NCBI GenBank assembly: GCA_025370055.1
Contig: CP073041.1
Span: forward strand, 3,906,001 to 3,970,000
From: Woronichinia naegeliana WA131
Lineage (GTDB): Bacteria; Cyanobacteriota; Cyanobacteriia; Cyanobacteriales; Microcystaceae
Direction of reading: 5' to 3'
Length of the DNA: 64,000 nucleotides
Shown piece after piece: positions 9,607-18,249 of this stretch (its first letter is position 1; the number at the start of each line of letters is the position of its first letter). A program made the translations under genes and the position numbers. The notes beneath the pieces are model-generated. The model had not been told where the DNA came from. It searched no databases and saw nothing but the letters and a program-made list of their open reading frames with translations.

Positions 9607-10850
9607 GGCTCTTCCCCCAACTGTGTGGAAAGTGTATAATAGTAATATCACAGTAGGAGGTGGAGTATGTGGATAAACTTGGATGAGCTACTAGGTTTGC
9701 CAAAGGTAACAGTCGTAAACTATCGAGAAATAGATGGTGCTTTGTTCTTAAAATTAAAAATGAAAAACGAAGTAATGGAATGTCCAAATTGTCATAAAGA
9801 ATTGGAAGATATAAATCAAATAGAATATAATTTGGTTCGGGATTTATCCCTATTGGGAAAGAAAGTATATCTGGAAGTGCCCCGCCGCCAGTTCCATTGT
9901 GAAAAATGTCAGAAATACATAACAGAAAGACTGGACTTTATGCGGCTAAGAAAACATTATACAATTCGTTATGAAGAAAAGATTTATGAGCAAGTAAAAA
10001 AGAAAAATGTAGAAGAGGTAAGGCAAGAAGAAGAAATAAGTTGGGGAACATTGGAATCAATATTTGAAGAGTATGCAAAGCAGGCAGAAAAGAAGGAATG
10101 GGAATTACCAGAAAAGATAAGTTTAGACGAATTTAGTAATAGAAAAGGAAAAAAGACTTTATTACAACAGTGATAGATATAAATAAAAAGGAATTGTTAG
10201 AAGTAATAAAAGGACACAAAAAAGAAGAGATAATAGAAGCCCTAAAGGTGCAGCCAGCAAGGGTTAGAGAGAATGTAAAGGAAGTAAGTGTGGATATGTG
10301 GGAGGGATTTACGTCAGCAATAAAGGAGTTATTTGTAAATGCTAAAATCGTCTATGATAGATTTCATGTAATGAAAAATATAAATGAAGAATTGAATAAA
10401 TTGAGAAAGAAAATGAATATCCATAAAAAGGGTTTAACATACCTATTATGGAAAAATAAAGAAGAGTTAAAAGAAGAAAAAGAGAAGAGTTAGAAGAGAT
10501 ATTGAAAATGTATCCTTGTTTAGGAATAGCGTATGAAATGAAGGAAGAGATTAGAGATATTTATGAGCATTCAAGAACGACAAATGGTGCAAGGAGAAAA
10601 TTTGAAAAATGGATGAGAACAGCGTGCCTATTCTATAAAAAAAGTGTGGGTATGCTAGAAACTCATTTGACAGGTATATGCAATTATTTTGAAAACCATA
10701 CAACTAATGGATTAACGGAAGGGATGAATACAAAAATTAAATTAATAAAAAGGAAAAGTTATGGATTTGCTAATTTTGAGCATCTACGGCTTAAATTGTT
10801 AGCTTGCTTTAACTCGTAATATAACATTACACACAGACAAGGGAAGAGCC
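9607..10850 (+). mobile_element. ISL3-1 copy a
   Basis: The ends are GGCTCTTCCCCCAACTGTGT and, inverted, GGCTCTTCCCTTGTCTGTGT, flanked by CCATTCT (9600-9606 and 10851-10857) in IS630-a. A strong promoter-like TATAAT (9635-9640) and an AGGAGG ribosome site precede the transposase ATG at 9667. 1244 bp. Confidence 0.88.
9667..10819 (+). pseudogene. ISL3 family transposase (ISL3-1a), two poly-A frameshifts
   Basis: The N-terminus has the ISL3 zinc-binding pattern (MECPNCHK and RQFHCEKCQKY). The DDE domain shows KISLDEFSNRKG, EVSVDMWEGF with YDRFHVMKN, and NGLTEGMNTKIKLIKR. Compared with ISL3-1b, the run before ACTTTATTAC has six A instead of seven (near 10150), and a second run near 10480 has five instead of six. 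This splits the gene into three frames (ends at 10173, 10493 and 10819). Both lesions are single-base losses in A-tracts. Confidence 0.88.
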
Positions 10851-10906
10851 CCATTCTTTTCAAAGTCTTCTTTTTTATTTCCTTGTTCTATCCATTCTCT
10901 TTGTAT

Positions 10907-11067
10907 CTGGAGAGTGCGAAGTTCTCTGTCAGACATTTTGACAAAATGCCTAAAAGCCTTGCATTGAAAGCCTTTCAGCGATTGTGAGTCTGGAAGAGGG
11001 GTGAAGGACGTTGGGGGCTGAAACCCTAGTAAACTCGTTGATTTTCCTAGAACTTCGCACTGTCCAG
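10907..11067. repeat. 161-bp MITE related to IS-G
   Basis: The ends are CTGGAGAGTGCGAAGTTCT and, inverted, CTGGACAGTGCGAAGTTCT, close to the IS-G ends at 23235 and 24832 (CTGGACAGTGGGAAGTT). It is flanked by the duplication TTTGTAT (10900-10906, 11068-11074). It lies inside the IS630-a transposase gene, where it adds an in-frame stretch of about 54 codons' length including the duplication. No ORF of its own. Confidence 0.85.
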
Positions 11068-11932
11068 TTTGTATGTCTTTGTAAAATTTTAATAATACAC
11101 TCTTGAAGTTCTGAGAGTTACCAGTGGGAATCAAATCAACCCACCGTTTTTTGTCAGTATATCTAATACCACCCATTACATTGACTCTTCCTTTTCTTCT
11201 ATCTCCCCTCACTTTTTTACGCTTTCCTTTTTTTGTCCAATGTTTTCTCCGTATTACTCTTAAGCTGAAGCCACTTTCATCCCAAAACCATATCTGGATT
11301 GATTCTGGCTTTTCTTTCAAAAGCTTCTTGTACTCTTCAACTTTCTTTCTAAATTCCTCTCTTTTTTGCTCATCTTTTTTATCTTCTAGACTATATTTTG
11401 CCCAGATGTAGACAAATCGCTTTTTTTTAAGCATATTTCTAAGTTGTGTATTTCCTAACAATATACCCGTTTCTTTTTCCATATGAGTTGATAGTCTTGC
11501 TACTGTCTAACGTCCAAATTCATATCCAAACTCTTCAGGCTCTTTGATTATTATCTCCGTCAATTTCTCTATGTATTCTTCTGTTACTTTCCTGTGATTT
11601 CCTTTTTTTCTTTTGTCTCTTAAGCTTTCTATCTCTTTCGGATTTCCATTATTGCACCAGTACCACACTTGTCGTTTGCAACATCCTAATAATCCTGATA
11701 TTTCATCATACGTTTTTCCTTCATTTCTCAGTAACATAATCAATATTCTCTCTCTTGTAACTGCGTGCTCTTCCGTTTTAAGGGCTTTTTGTAGCTCTTT
11801 CTTGGTCTTTTGGTCTAAGAAGTTTAACGTCAGCATAGTCATACAAAAAAGTAAGTCTATATATTCTACCTTATATCCACTTAGAGTGATGACAGCTTAT
11901 TATTTAAAAAAAGTAAGTGAGTGAGGTCAAAG

Positions 11933-13123
11933 ATGGCAAAAGGCTTCGGCGCAAGAGTTCTAACCCCACAACAAGAAAAAGAAGTCAAAATTATCAAAAG
12001 AAGCATACTGAAACATTTTCAGTGCCTAAAAGAACCGAGAACAGGGAGAAGGCAAGACCATAACTTAACAGCAATTGTCACCATAGGAATATTGGCAGTA
12101 TTGTCAGGGGCAGATGGCTTCGTAGCAATTGAAGCCTATGGCAAAGCCAAACGAGAATGGCTAGAAATGTTTCTAGAGTTACCAAAGGGAATTCCCTCTC
12201 ACGATACCTTTGGAAGAGTATTTGGAATGTTGGAAACAGAAGAACTAGAAAAAAGTTTTCTGAGCTGGATAAGCAGTCTAACGGAGAAAATGGACATAGA
12301 GCTGATACAGATAGATGGAAAAACGAAAAGAGGTTCTTATGATAGGGAAAAAGGACTAAATGCGTTACACAGCATAAGTGCGTGGAGTAGTGAGCGGGGA
12401 CTGATGTTAGCGCAAAAGAAAGTAGATAGTAAATCTAATGAAATAAAAGCAGTCCCCTTGTTACTGAAGTTACTTAACATCAAGGGGGCAGTAGTAACCC
12501 TAGATGCAATGGGAACGCAGACAGAAATCGCAAAACAAATAAAGCAAGGTGAAGGTGACTATGTATTGGCTCTCAAAGGAAATCAGGGCAAACTTAATAA
12601 ACAAGTTAGGGATTGGTTTAAACAAGCGGTCGCTCAGAACTGGCAAGGAATTGAATACAGTTATCATGAGAAGACAGAAAAAGGACATTACCGTTTAGAA
12701 ACTCGTCAAGTCTGGACAGTGTCAATCAATCAGCTTTCCGCATTGCATCGCCAAAATCAGTGGGTCGGTTTAGCAACTGTTGTGATGGTTAAAAGTAAAA
12801 CTCAATTCGGTCATAAAACAACAGAGACGTTTCGCTATTATATTAGCAGTCTTCCTACGGATGCCGAACGTCATAGCCATGTGATTCGTTCTTACTGGAG
12901 TATTGAAAATAGTCTGCATTGGGTTTTAGATGTCACTTTTAATGAGGATGCGAGTCGAGTGCGTCAAGGCAATGCGGCTGATAATTTGGGCTTGCTCCGT
13001 CGTTTAAGTATTAATTTGCTTAAACATGAGCCATCTCAAAAAAGCTTGAAGATGAAGCGTTATTTGGCGGCGATGGACAACAATTTTCTTCTACAGGTTT
13101 TAGCAGCTAGTTCACGGGAGTGA
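11933..13123 (+). CDS. ISAs1 family transposase (B1), intact
   Basis: About 396 residues from the ATG at 11933; a GTG at 11921 in the same frame is an alternative. The N-terminal DDE_Tnp_1-associated domain is FQCLKEPRTGRRQDHNL to [12 protein letters not shown]. It is followed by the catalytic region with IQIDGKTKRGSYDR (Asp), GAVVTLDAMGTQTEIA (Asp) and the C-terminal [19 protein letters not shown] signature containing the Glu. The IS630-a right end lies 35 bp upstream of this ATG, so the native ISAs1-B promoter is displaced by 3.8 kb. Expression, if any, must come from within the last bases of IS630 or from read-through. Confidence 0.9.
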   Translation: MAKGFGARVLTPQQEKEVKIIKRSILKHFQCLKEPRTGRRQDHNLTAIVTIGILAVLSGADGFVAIEAYGKAKREWLEMFLELPKGIPSHDTFGRVFGMLETEELEKSFLSWISSLTEKMDIELIQIDGKTKRGSYDREKGLNALHSISAWSSERGLMLAQKKVDSKSNEIKAVPLLLKLLNIKGAVVTLDAMGTQTEIAKQIKQGEGDYVLALKGNQGKLNKQVRDWFKQAVAQNWQGIEYSYHEKTEKGHYRLETRQVWTVSINQLSALHRQNQWVGLATVVMVKSKTQFGHKTTETFRYYISSLPTDAERHSHVIRSYWSIENSLHWVLDVTFNEDASRVRQGNAADNLGLLRRLSINLLKHEPSQKSLKMKRYLAAMDNNFLLQVLAASSRE

Positions 13124-13151
13124 TATTCATGAGTATATTTAGCTTCAAATA

Positions 13152-13361
13152 GGGCTTGCTGAAAAAGTCCACAAAACGAACCTAGATGCCACAGGGCGCG
13201 AAAAATGGTGACTTCAGAGCTCAGTTTCCAGTTTTACCTCACATTTTTCCAGCAAAGTGCATGGATTTTGAGCCTCCAAATGCCATAGCCTTGCATCTGA
13301 TCGTTTGTAAAATGCCTGAAAGTATTGTCTAGCAAGGATTTCATCCTTATTCAGCAAGCCC
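13152..13361. repeat. 210-bp MITE related to IS5-like, copy 1
   Basis: The ends GGGCTTGCTGAA match the IS5-like TIR. It is flanked by the 6-bp duplication CAAATA (13146-13151 and 13362-13367), the TSD length of the IS5-like elements here. An apparently identical MITE occupies the same position of ISAs1-B2 (50406-50615). Non-coding. Confidence 0.88.
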
Positions 13362-13589
13362 CAAATAGGAGGATTGGCAAAATATTGACACCAACAATTA
13401 TGAATTAGCGAAATTACTTAATCTTTTAGAGTTTAAGTTGATTTTCTTCTCTTTTTAGTTTTTGATATAGTCTATTTTTAAGCTAGATTTCTTTTTTGAT
13501 TCCACTCTACTAATATGCGATTACCCTGCTACATTAATTAGTTTTGCTGTCATCATTGTTTCCTCTTTGTCACTTTTCATCTCATGTTA

Positions 13590-14776
13590 AGCTGTCATCA
13601 CTCTAAGTGGATATAAGGTAGAATATATAGACTTACTTTTTTGTATGACTATGCTGACGTTAAACTTCTTAGACCAAAAGACCAAGAAAGAGCTACAAAA
13701 AGCCCTTAAAACGGAAGAGCACGCAGTTACAAGAGAGAGAATATTGATTATGTTACTGAGAAATGAAGGAAAAACGTATGATGAAATATCAGGATTATTA
13801 GGATGTTGCAAACGACAAGTGTGGTACTGGTGCAATAATGGAAATCCGAAAGAGATAGAAAGCTTAAGAGACAAAAGAAAAAAAGGAAATCACAGGAAAG
13901 TAACAGAAGAATACATAGAGAAATTGACGGAGATAATAATCAAAGAGCCTGAAGAGTTTGGATATGAATTTGGACGTTAGACAGTAGCAAGACTATCAAC
14001 TCATATGGAAAAAGAAACGGGTATATTGTTAGGAAATACACAACTTAGAAATATGCTTAAAAAAAAGCGATTTGTCTACATCTGGGCAAAATATAGTCTA
14101 GAAGATAAAAAAGATGAGCAAAAAAGAGAGGAATTTAGAAAGAAAGTTGAAGAGTACAAGAAGCTTTTGAAAGAAAAGCCAGAATCAATCCAGATATGGT
14201 TTTGGGATGAAAGTGGCTTCAGCTTAAGAGTAATACGGAGAAAACATTGGACAAAAAAAGGAAAGCGTAAAAAAGTGAGGGGAGATAGAAGAAAAGGAAG
14301 AGTCAATGTAATGGGTGGTATTAGATATACTGACAAAAAACGGTGGGTTGATTTGATTCCCACTGGTAACTCTCAGAACTTCAAGAGTGTATTATTAAAA
14401 TTTTACAAAGACATACAAAGAGAATGGATAGAACAAGGAAATAAAAAAGAAGACTTTGAAAAGAATGGTCCGAAGATTGTGATTATTTTAGATAATGCGA
14501 GCTTCCACAAAAAGCAAGAAATTCTAGACGAGAGCACGGAAGAAATGCCAAACATTATTTTGGAGTTTTTACCCCCCTATAGTCCCGATTATAATTTAAT
14601 GGAATTGGTATGGCATTCAGCAAAAGAATATATTGCAAATAAATTATTCAAATCAATTGAAGAATTAGAATCTCTCATCCATAAACTTCTTAATGAAGGT
14701 GGATTGACAATATGTTGGGGACGTAAAATCAAAAACAAGGGCTCAAGTATTATTGCAAGTTAAACTGATGACAGCT
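13590..14776 (+). mobile_element. IS630 copy b, uninterrupted
   Basis: 1187 bp with inverted ends AGCTGTCATCA..., flanked by TA (13588-13589, 14777-14778) at a TTAA site in the left end of K3. The transposase gene has an in-frame amber codon shared with copy a. Confidence 0.92.
13645..14763 (+). pseudogene. IS630 family transposase (copy b), in-frame TAG
   Basis: 111 codons of helix-turn-helix domain end at TAG (13978-13980). After it the same frame continues as TVARLSTHMEKETG and then 252 codons with the full DDE set (WFWDESGFSLR, VIILDNASFHKKQE, SPDYNLMELVWHSAKEYIAN). A second product could start at the ATG at 14005. The lesion equals that of copy a although the two copies sit at different TA sites. 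Either the nonsense mutation preceded amplification, or the element works as a two-ORF or read-through system. Confidence 0.85.
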
Positions 14777-15062
14777 TAACACTTTTCTTTTCCTTCATCA
14801 ACTAAAGGTCACACCCGTCCCAGCAATTCTAAATTTAAGGCGAGGTAAGGGTTGTAGAAAAAAAGGATAATGGGAAAGGACAACAAGGTAGCCAGAGAGG
14901 AAGAAAAGATGCAAGGAATAATCAGTATGACTGGTCTGATAGCGTACTTGGTAGCAAGTATAGAGAAAATGAAAGACCCTCGCCAACCCAGTCCAAATAC
15001 AACCTACAGCCTAAAAGATGCGGTACTAGGTGGTTTCAGCCTGTTTCTAATGCAATGTGAAT

Positions 15063-16451
15063 GGGTGCGACCTTTAGTTGATAAAAGCTGTTGTAATCAG
15101 GGTTCTACAGGGAACCCATATTGATCAAGTTTTGCCCAAAATTGACTCCATCGTTCCTTGGTCAATACCAAAGCTCGTAGGCTCAAAATAATTCCTGCTC
15201 CTTTTTCCTTCCATCGCATCCCTGAACAACATAATCGTTGTTTGACCAACGTCTTACAAGCTGCTTCCGTAACACCTGAACCAATCGGATACTTTTTCTC
15301 TAAGTATTCAGCATAATCCATTTGATGCTGATGATTCTCGTAATAAGTAATCGCCGCTTGTAGTTTCTCGGTAAGATTCTTAGAATGACTTTTTTCTTCT
15401 TTGACTTCTTTCATCAGATTTAGCAGTTCTCCTGCTTTTCCTTTTTCATGCTTGAGTTCTCGACAATTTTCAGTCAACCATTCTTTTTGTTTTGACACTG
15501 TATTCGGATGCAACGCTTCTGCCAAGGCACCTAAGTAACCAGAGGCATGATAGAAATCTAATATCTGTTCTTCCGTTTGCTTTTCTAAAAACTTCCAATT
15601 TGATTCTGCCCCGTCTGCTATCCCGACCAATGTTGCCTCTGGATAACGTTTTTTCGCTCGCTCAATTTCTCTTTCTAATCTTTCTAGAAAACTCTTTTTT
15701 CCATACTCTGGTGCCGCACCTAGATAGATTGTATGTTGACGTTCTCCCTCACTATCGTATAGGGAAACGGTTCCCACCATTGCTTCACGGTAGCCATCCT
15801 CACACATCAGCATACAGGTTCCATCTAATCCTATTCCCACTGTTGCAATTTGGCTATCCTCCTTGGGCGGGGCATAACTCCACGCTTCTTCTTTTGCCTG
15901 TACCACACTTCCTACTGCTTCACTCAATCTTTGGATATAGGATAGCGCTACTTTTCTACCATGATTTTCTAATAAATCATTTTTCACCTCTTTGCCTGCC
16001 ATCCCTGACATTTTTGAGGATACCTGTTTTGCCAATAATGGCGTTGATGTTATGATTATCCTTGCTTCTCTTTCTAAGGGGCAATACGTTTTTCCTCCTA
16101 CTGAACGCTGATATACATGACGATTCACTATAACCTCACCATAAGGTGTTTGATATTCTTTCGGTTGCTCTCCCTTACTCTTCCAGATTTCTTCACCGAT
16201 TTTTAAGGGTGAACCATCTGTATCTAAATATTTCAAGGCTTCTTTGCTGGCGATGCAACCTACTTCGTTTAAGCCTTTTTGAATATTTATTTCTGTATCC
16301 AACATTGAACGACTGAGTTCTAATGTTAGTTCTATTTTTATCTTTGAACCCTCTACATTAATTAGTTTTGCTGTCATCATTGTTTCCTCTTTGTCACTTT
16401 TCATCTCATGTTAACACTTTTCTTTTCCTTCATCAACTAAAAGTCGCACCC
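15063..16451 (-). mobile_element. ISKra4-K copy K4, apparently intact
   Basis: 1389 bp, flanked by ATGTGAAT (15055-15062 and 16452-16459) in the transposase gene of IS-C1. It is the only K copy in the window with an uninterrupted transposase and is one base shorter than K2 and K6 because it lacks their frameshift. Confidence 0.93.
15097..16380 (-). CDS. ISKra4 family transposase (K4), intact
   Basis: 427 residues from the ATG at 16380, preceded by GAGGAAAC; an upstream in-frame ATG at 16404 lacks a good ribosome site. In order it shows EALKYLDTDGSPLKIG, YQTPYGEVIVNRHVYQRSVGG, the continuous cysteine-bearing TYCPLEREARIIITSTP, a catalytic block with GIGLDGTCMLMCEDGYREAM, GERQHTIYLGAAPEYGK, VGIADGAESNWKFLEKQ, LDFYHASGYLGALAEAL and PIGSGVTEAACKTLVKQRL. 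All parts of a full ISKra4 transposase are present in one frame. It is the likely source of transposase for the five disabled K copies and for the 148-bp K-type MITE at 34643. Confidence 0.93.
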   Translation of the reverse strand: MMTAKLINVEGSKIKIELTLELSRSMLDTEINIQKGLNEVGCIASKEALKYLDTDGSPLKIGEEIWKSKGEQPKEYQTPYGEVIVNRHVYQRSVGGKTYCPLEREARIIITSTPLLAKQVSSKMSGMAGKEVKNDLLENHGRKVALSYIQRLSEAVGSVVQAKEEAWSYAPPKEDSQIATVGIGLDGTCMLMCEDGYREAMVGTVSLYDSEGERQHTIYLGAAPEYGKKSFLERLEREIERAKKRYPEATLVGIADGAESNWKFLEKQTEEQILDFYHASGYLGALAEALHPNTVSKQKEWLTENCRELKHEKGKAGELLNLMKEVKEEKSHSKNLTEKLQAAITYYENHQHQMDYAEYLEKKYPIGSGVTEAACKTLVKQRLCCSGMRWKEKGAGIILSLRALVLTKERWSQFWAKLDQYGFPVEP

Positions 16452-16777
16452 ATGTGAATCATTCCTAGAACATCAAAGACAACTGCATAGTCGCAACGGT
16501 AGGGATAATCTTCAAACTCTATTCGGTGCCATCAAAATACCTAGTGACAATCAAATCCGCAATATCCTGGATAAAATCAAAGCCAATTCGTTATTTGTGG
16601 TGTTTAGTGACATTTATCAACTACTAAAGACCAGAGGAATATTGACTCGGTATGAGGTGTTAGACAAGCAATTACTAATTCCGCTAGATGGCACAGAGTA
16701 TTTCTCCTCCCAAAATATCCACTGTGAGCAATGTTCCCATCGAACCCATAAAAACGGGACAGTGACTTACTTTCATT

Positions 16778-18167
16778 GGGTGCGACCTTTAGTTGATAAA
16801 AGCTGTTGTAATCAGGGTTCTACAGGGAACCCATATTGATCAAGTTTTGCCCAAAATTGACTCCATCGTTCCTTGGTCAATACCAAAGCTCGTAGGCTCA
16901 AAATAATTCCTGCTCCTTTTTCCTTCCATCGCATTCCTGAACAACATAATCGTTGTTTGACCAACGTCTTACAAGCTGCTTCCGTAACACCTGAACCAAT
17001 CGGATACTTTTTCTCTAAGTATTCAGCATAATCCATTTGATGCTGATGATTCTCGTAATAAGTAATCGCCGCTTGTAGTTTCTCGGTAAGATTCTTAGAA
17101 TGACTTTTTTCTTCTTTGACTTCTTTCATCAGATTTAGCAGTTCTCCTGCTTTTCCTTTTTCATGCTTGAGTTCTCGACAATTTTCAGTCAACCATTCTT
17201 TTTGTTTTGACACGGTATTCGGATGCAACGCTTCTGCCAACGCTCCTAAGTAACCAGAGGCATGATAGAAATCTAATATCTGTTCTTCCGTCTGCTTTTC
17301 TAAAAACTTCCAATTTGATTCTGCACCATCTGCTATACCGACAAATTTTGCCTCTGGATAACGGTTTTTCGCTCGCTCAATTTCTCTTTCCAATCTTTCT
17401 AGAAAACTCTTTTTTCCGTACTCTGGTGCCGCACCTAGATAGATTGTCTGTTGACGTTCTCCCTCACTATCGTATAGGGAAACGGTTCCCACCATTGCTT
17501 CACGGTAGCCATCCTCACACATCAGCATACAGGTTCCATCTAATCCTATTCCCACTGTTGCAATTTGGCTATCCTCCTTGGGCGGGGCATAACTCCACGC
17601 TTCTTCTTTTGCCTGTACCACACTTCCTACTGCTTCACTCAATCTTTGGATATAGGATAGCGCTACTTTTCTACCATGATTTTCTAATAAATCATTTTTC
17701 ACCTCTTTGCCTGCCATCCCTGACATTTTTGAGGATACCTGTTTTGCCAATAATGGCGTTGATGTTATGATTATCCTTGCTTCTCTTTCTAAGGGGCAAT
17801 ACGTTTTTCCTCAAAGGTGAACGCTGATATACATGACGATTCACTATAACCTCACCATAAGGTGTTTGATATTCTTTCGGTTGCTCTCCCTTACTCTTCC
17901 AGATTTCTTCACCGATTTTTAAGGGTGAACCATCTGTATCTAAATATTTCAAGGCTTCTTTGCTGGCGATGCAACCTACTTCGTTTAAGCCTTTTTGAAT
18001 ATTTATTTCTGTATCCAACATTGAACGACTGAGTTCTAATGTTAGTTCTATTTTTATCTTTGAACCCTCTACATTAATTAGTTTTGCTGTCATCATTGTT
18101 TCCTCTTTGTCACTTTTCATCTCATGTTAACACTTTTCTTTTCCTTCATCAACTAAAGGTCACACCC
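16778..18167 (-). mobile_element. ISKra4-K copy K5
   Basis: 1390 bp flanked by CTTTCATT (16770-16777 and 18168-18175) within IS-C1. The target site is the same one, in the same orientation relative to the host IS, as that of K6 in IS-C2. K5 is more diverged from K2 than K6 is, with several substitutions around 17240-17460. Confidence 0.93.
16812..18096 (-). pseudogene. ISKra4 transposase (K5), frameshifted
   Basis: It carries the same CCTTTGAGG one-base insertion variant (near 17815) that separates the N-terminal 130-odd codons from the catalytic frame (ending at 16812). The catalytic part has private substitutions, for example EAKFVGIADG and GERQQTIYLG. Otherwise complete. Confidence 0.88.
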
Positions 18168-18249
18168 CTTTCATTCGGCAATTTTACCTGTAATTGTCTC
18201 ACCTCAGCAAAAAGCAGTGATTAGTCTCAGCAATTCTAAATTTGAAAAA

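Larger units (their letters stand above)
8151..11842 (-). pseudogene. IS630 family transposase (copy a), amber stop plus three insertions
   Basis: The N-terminal helix-turn-helix portion (11842 to 11507) ends EFGYEFGR and then TAG. The frame continues without shift into TVARLSTHMEKETG and the DDE portion (WFWDESGFSLR, VIILDNASFHK, LPPYSPDYNLMELVWHSAKEY). At the stop position related transposases usually have Trp, so TGG to TAG is the likely change. IS630-b carries the same TAG. In this copy the DDE region is also interrupted by a MITE after KFYKDIQ, by ISL3-1a before the second catalytic Asp and by IS4 just after VWHS. Confidence 0.88.
8138..11897 (-). mobile_element. IS630 copy a, carrying IS4, ISL3-1a and a 161-bp MITE
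   Basis: The inverted ends AGCTGTCATCA... lie at 8138 and 11897, flanked by TA (8136-8137, 11898-11899), the IS630/Tc1 target. Subtracting IS4 (8305-9449), ISL3-1a (9607-10850), the MITE (10907-11067) and one TSD copy of each leaves 1187 bp, exactly the length of IS630-b. It therefore underwent three later insertions and no deletion. Confidence 0.92.
8042..13528 (+). mobile_element. ISAs1-B copy B1, carrying IS630-a and a 210-bp MITE
   Basis: The inverted ends are CAGGGTAATCGCAT at 8042 and 13528, flanked by a perfect 10-bp duplication CTACATTAAT (8032-8041 and 13529-13538) within K3. Inside are IS630-a (8138-11897), which separates the left end from the transposase gene, and an IS5-type MITE (13152-13361) downstream of the gene. 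The transposase ORF itself (11933-13123) is intact. Confidence 0.9.
3763..14816 (-). mobile_element. ISKra4-K copy K3, broken into pieces by three later insertions
   Basis: The K3 ends are at 3763 (GGGTGCGACC) and 14816 (...ACACCC), flanked by the 8-bp duplication GTCCCAGC at 3755-3762 and 14817-14824. Its own sequence survives as 3763-3851, 6822-8041, 13529-13589 and 14777-14816. The interruptions are IS1-like-a (TSD GACTCCAT), ISAs1-B1 (TSD CTACATTAAT) and IS630-b (TA target). The transposase, on the minus strand, carries the shared CCTTTGAGG frameshift near 7780 in addition to the interruptions, so it is dead. Confidence 0.9.
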
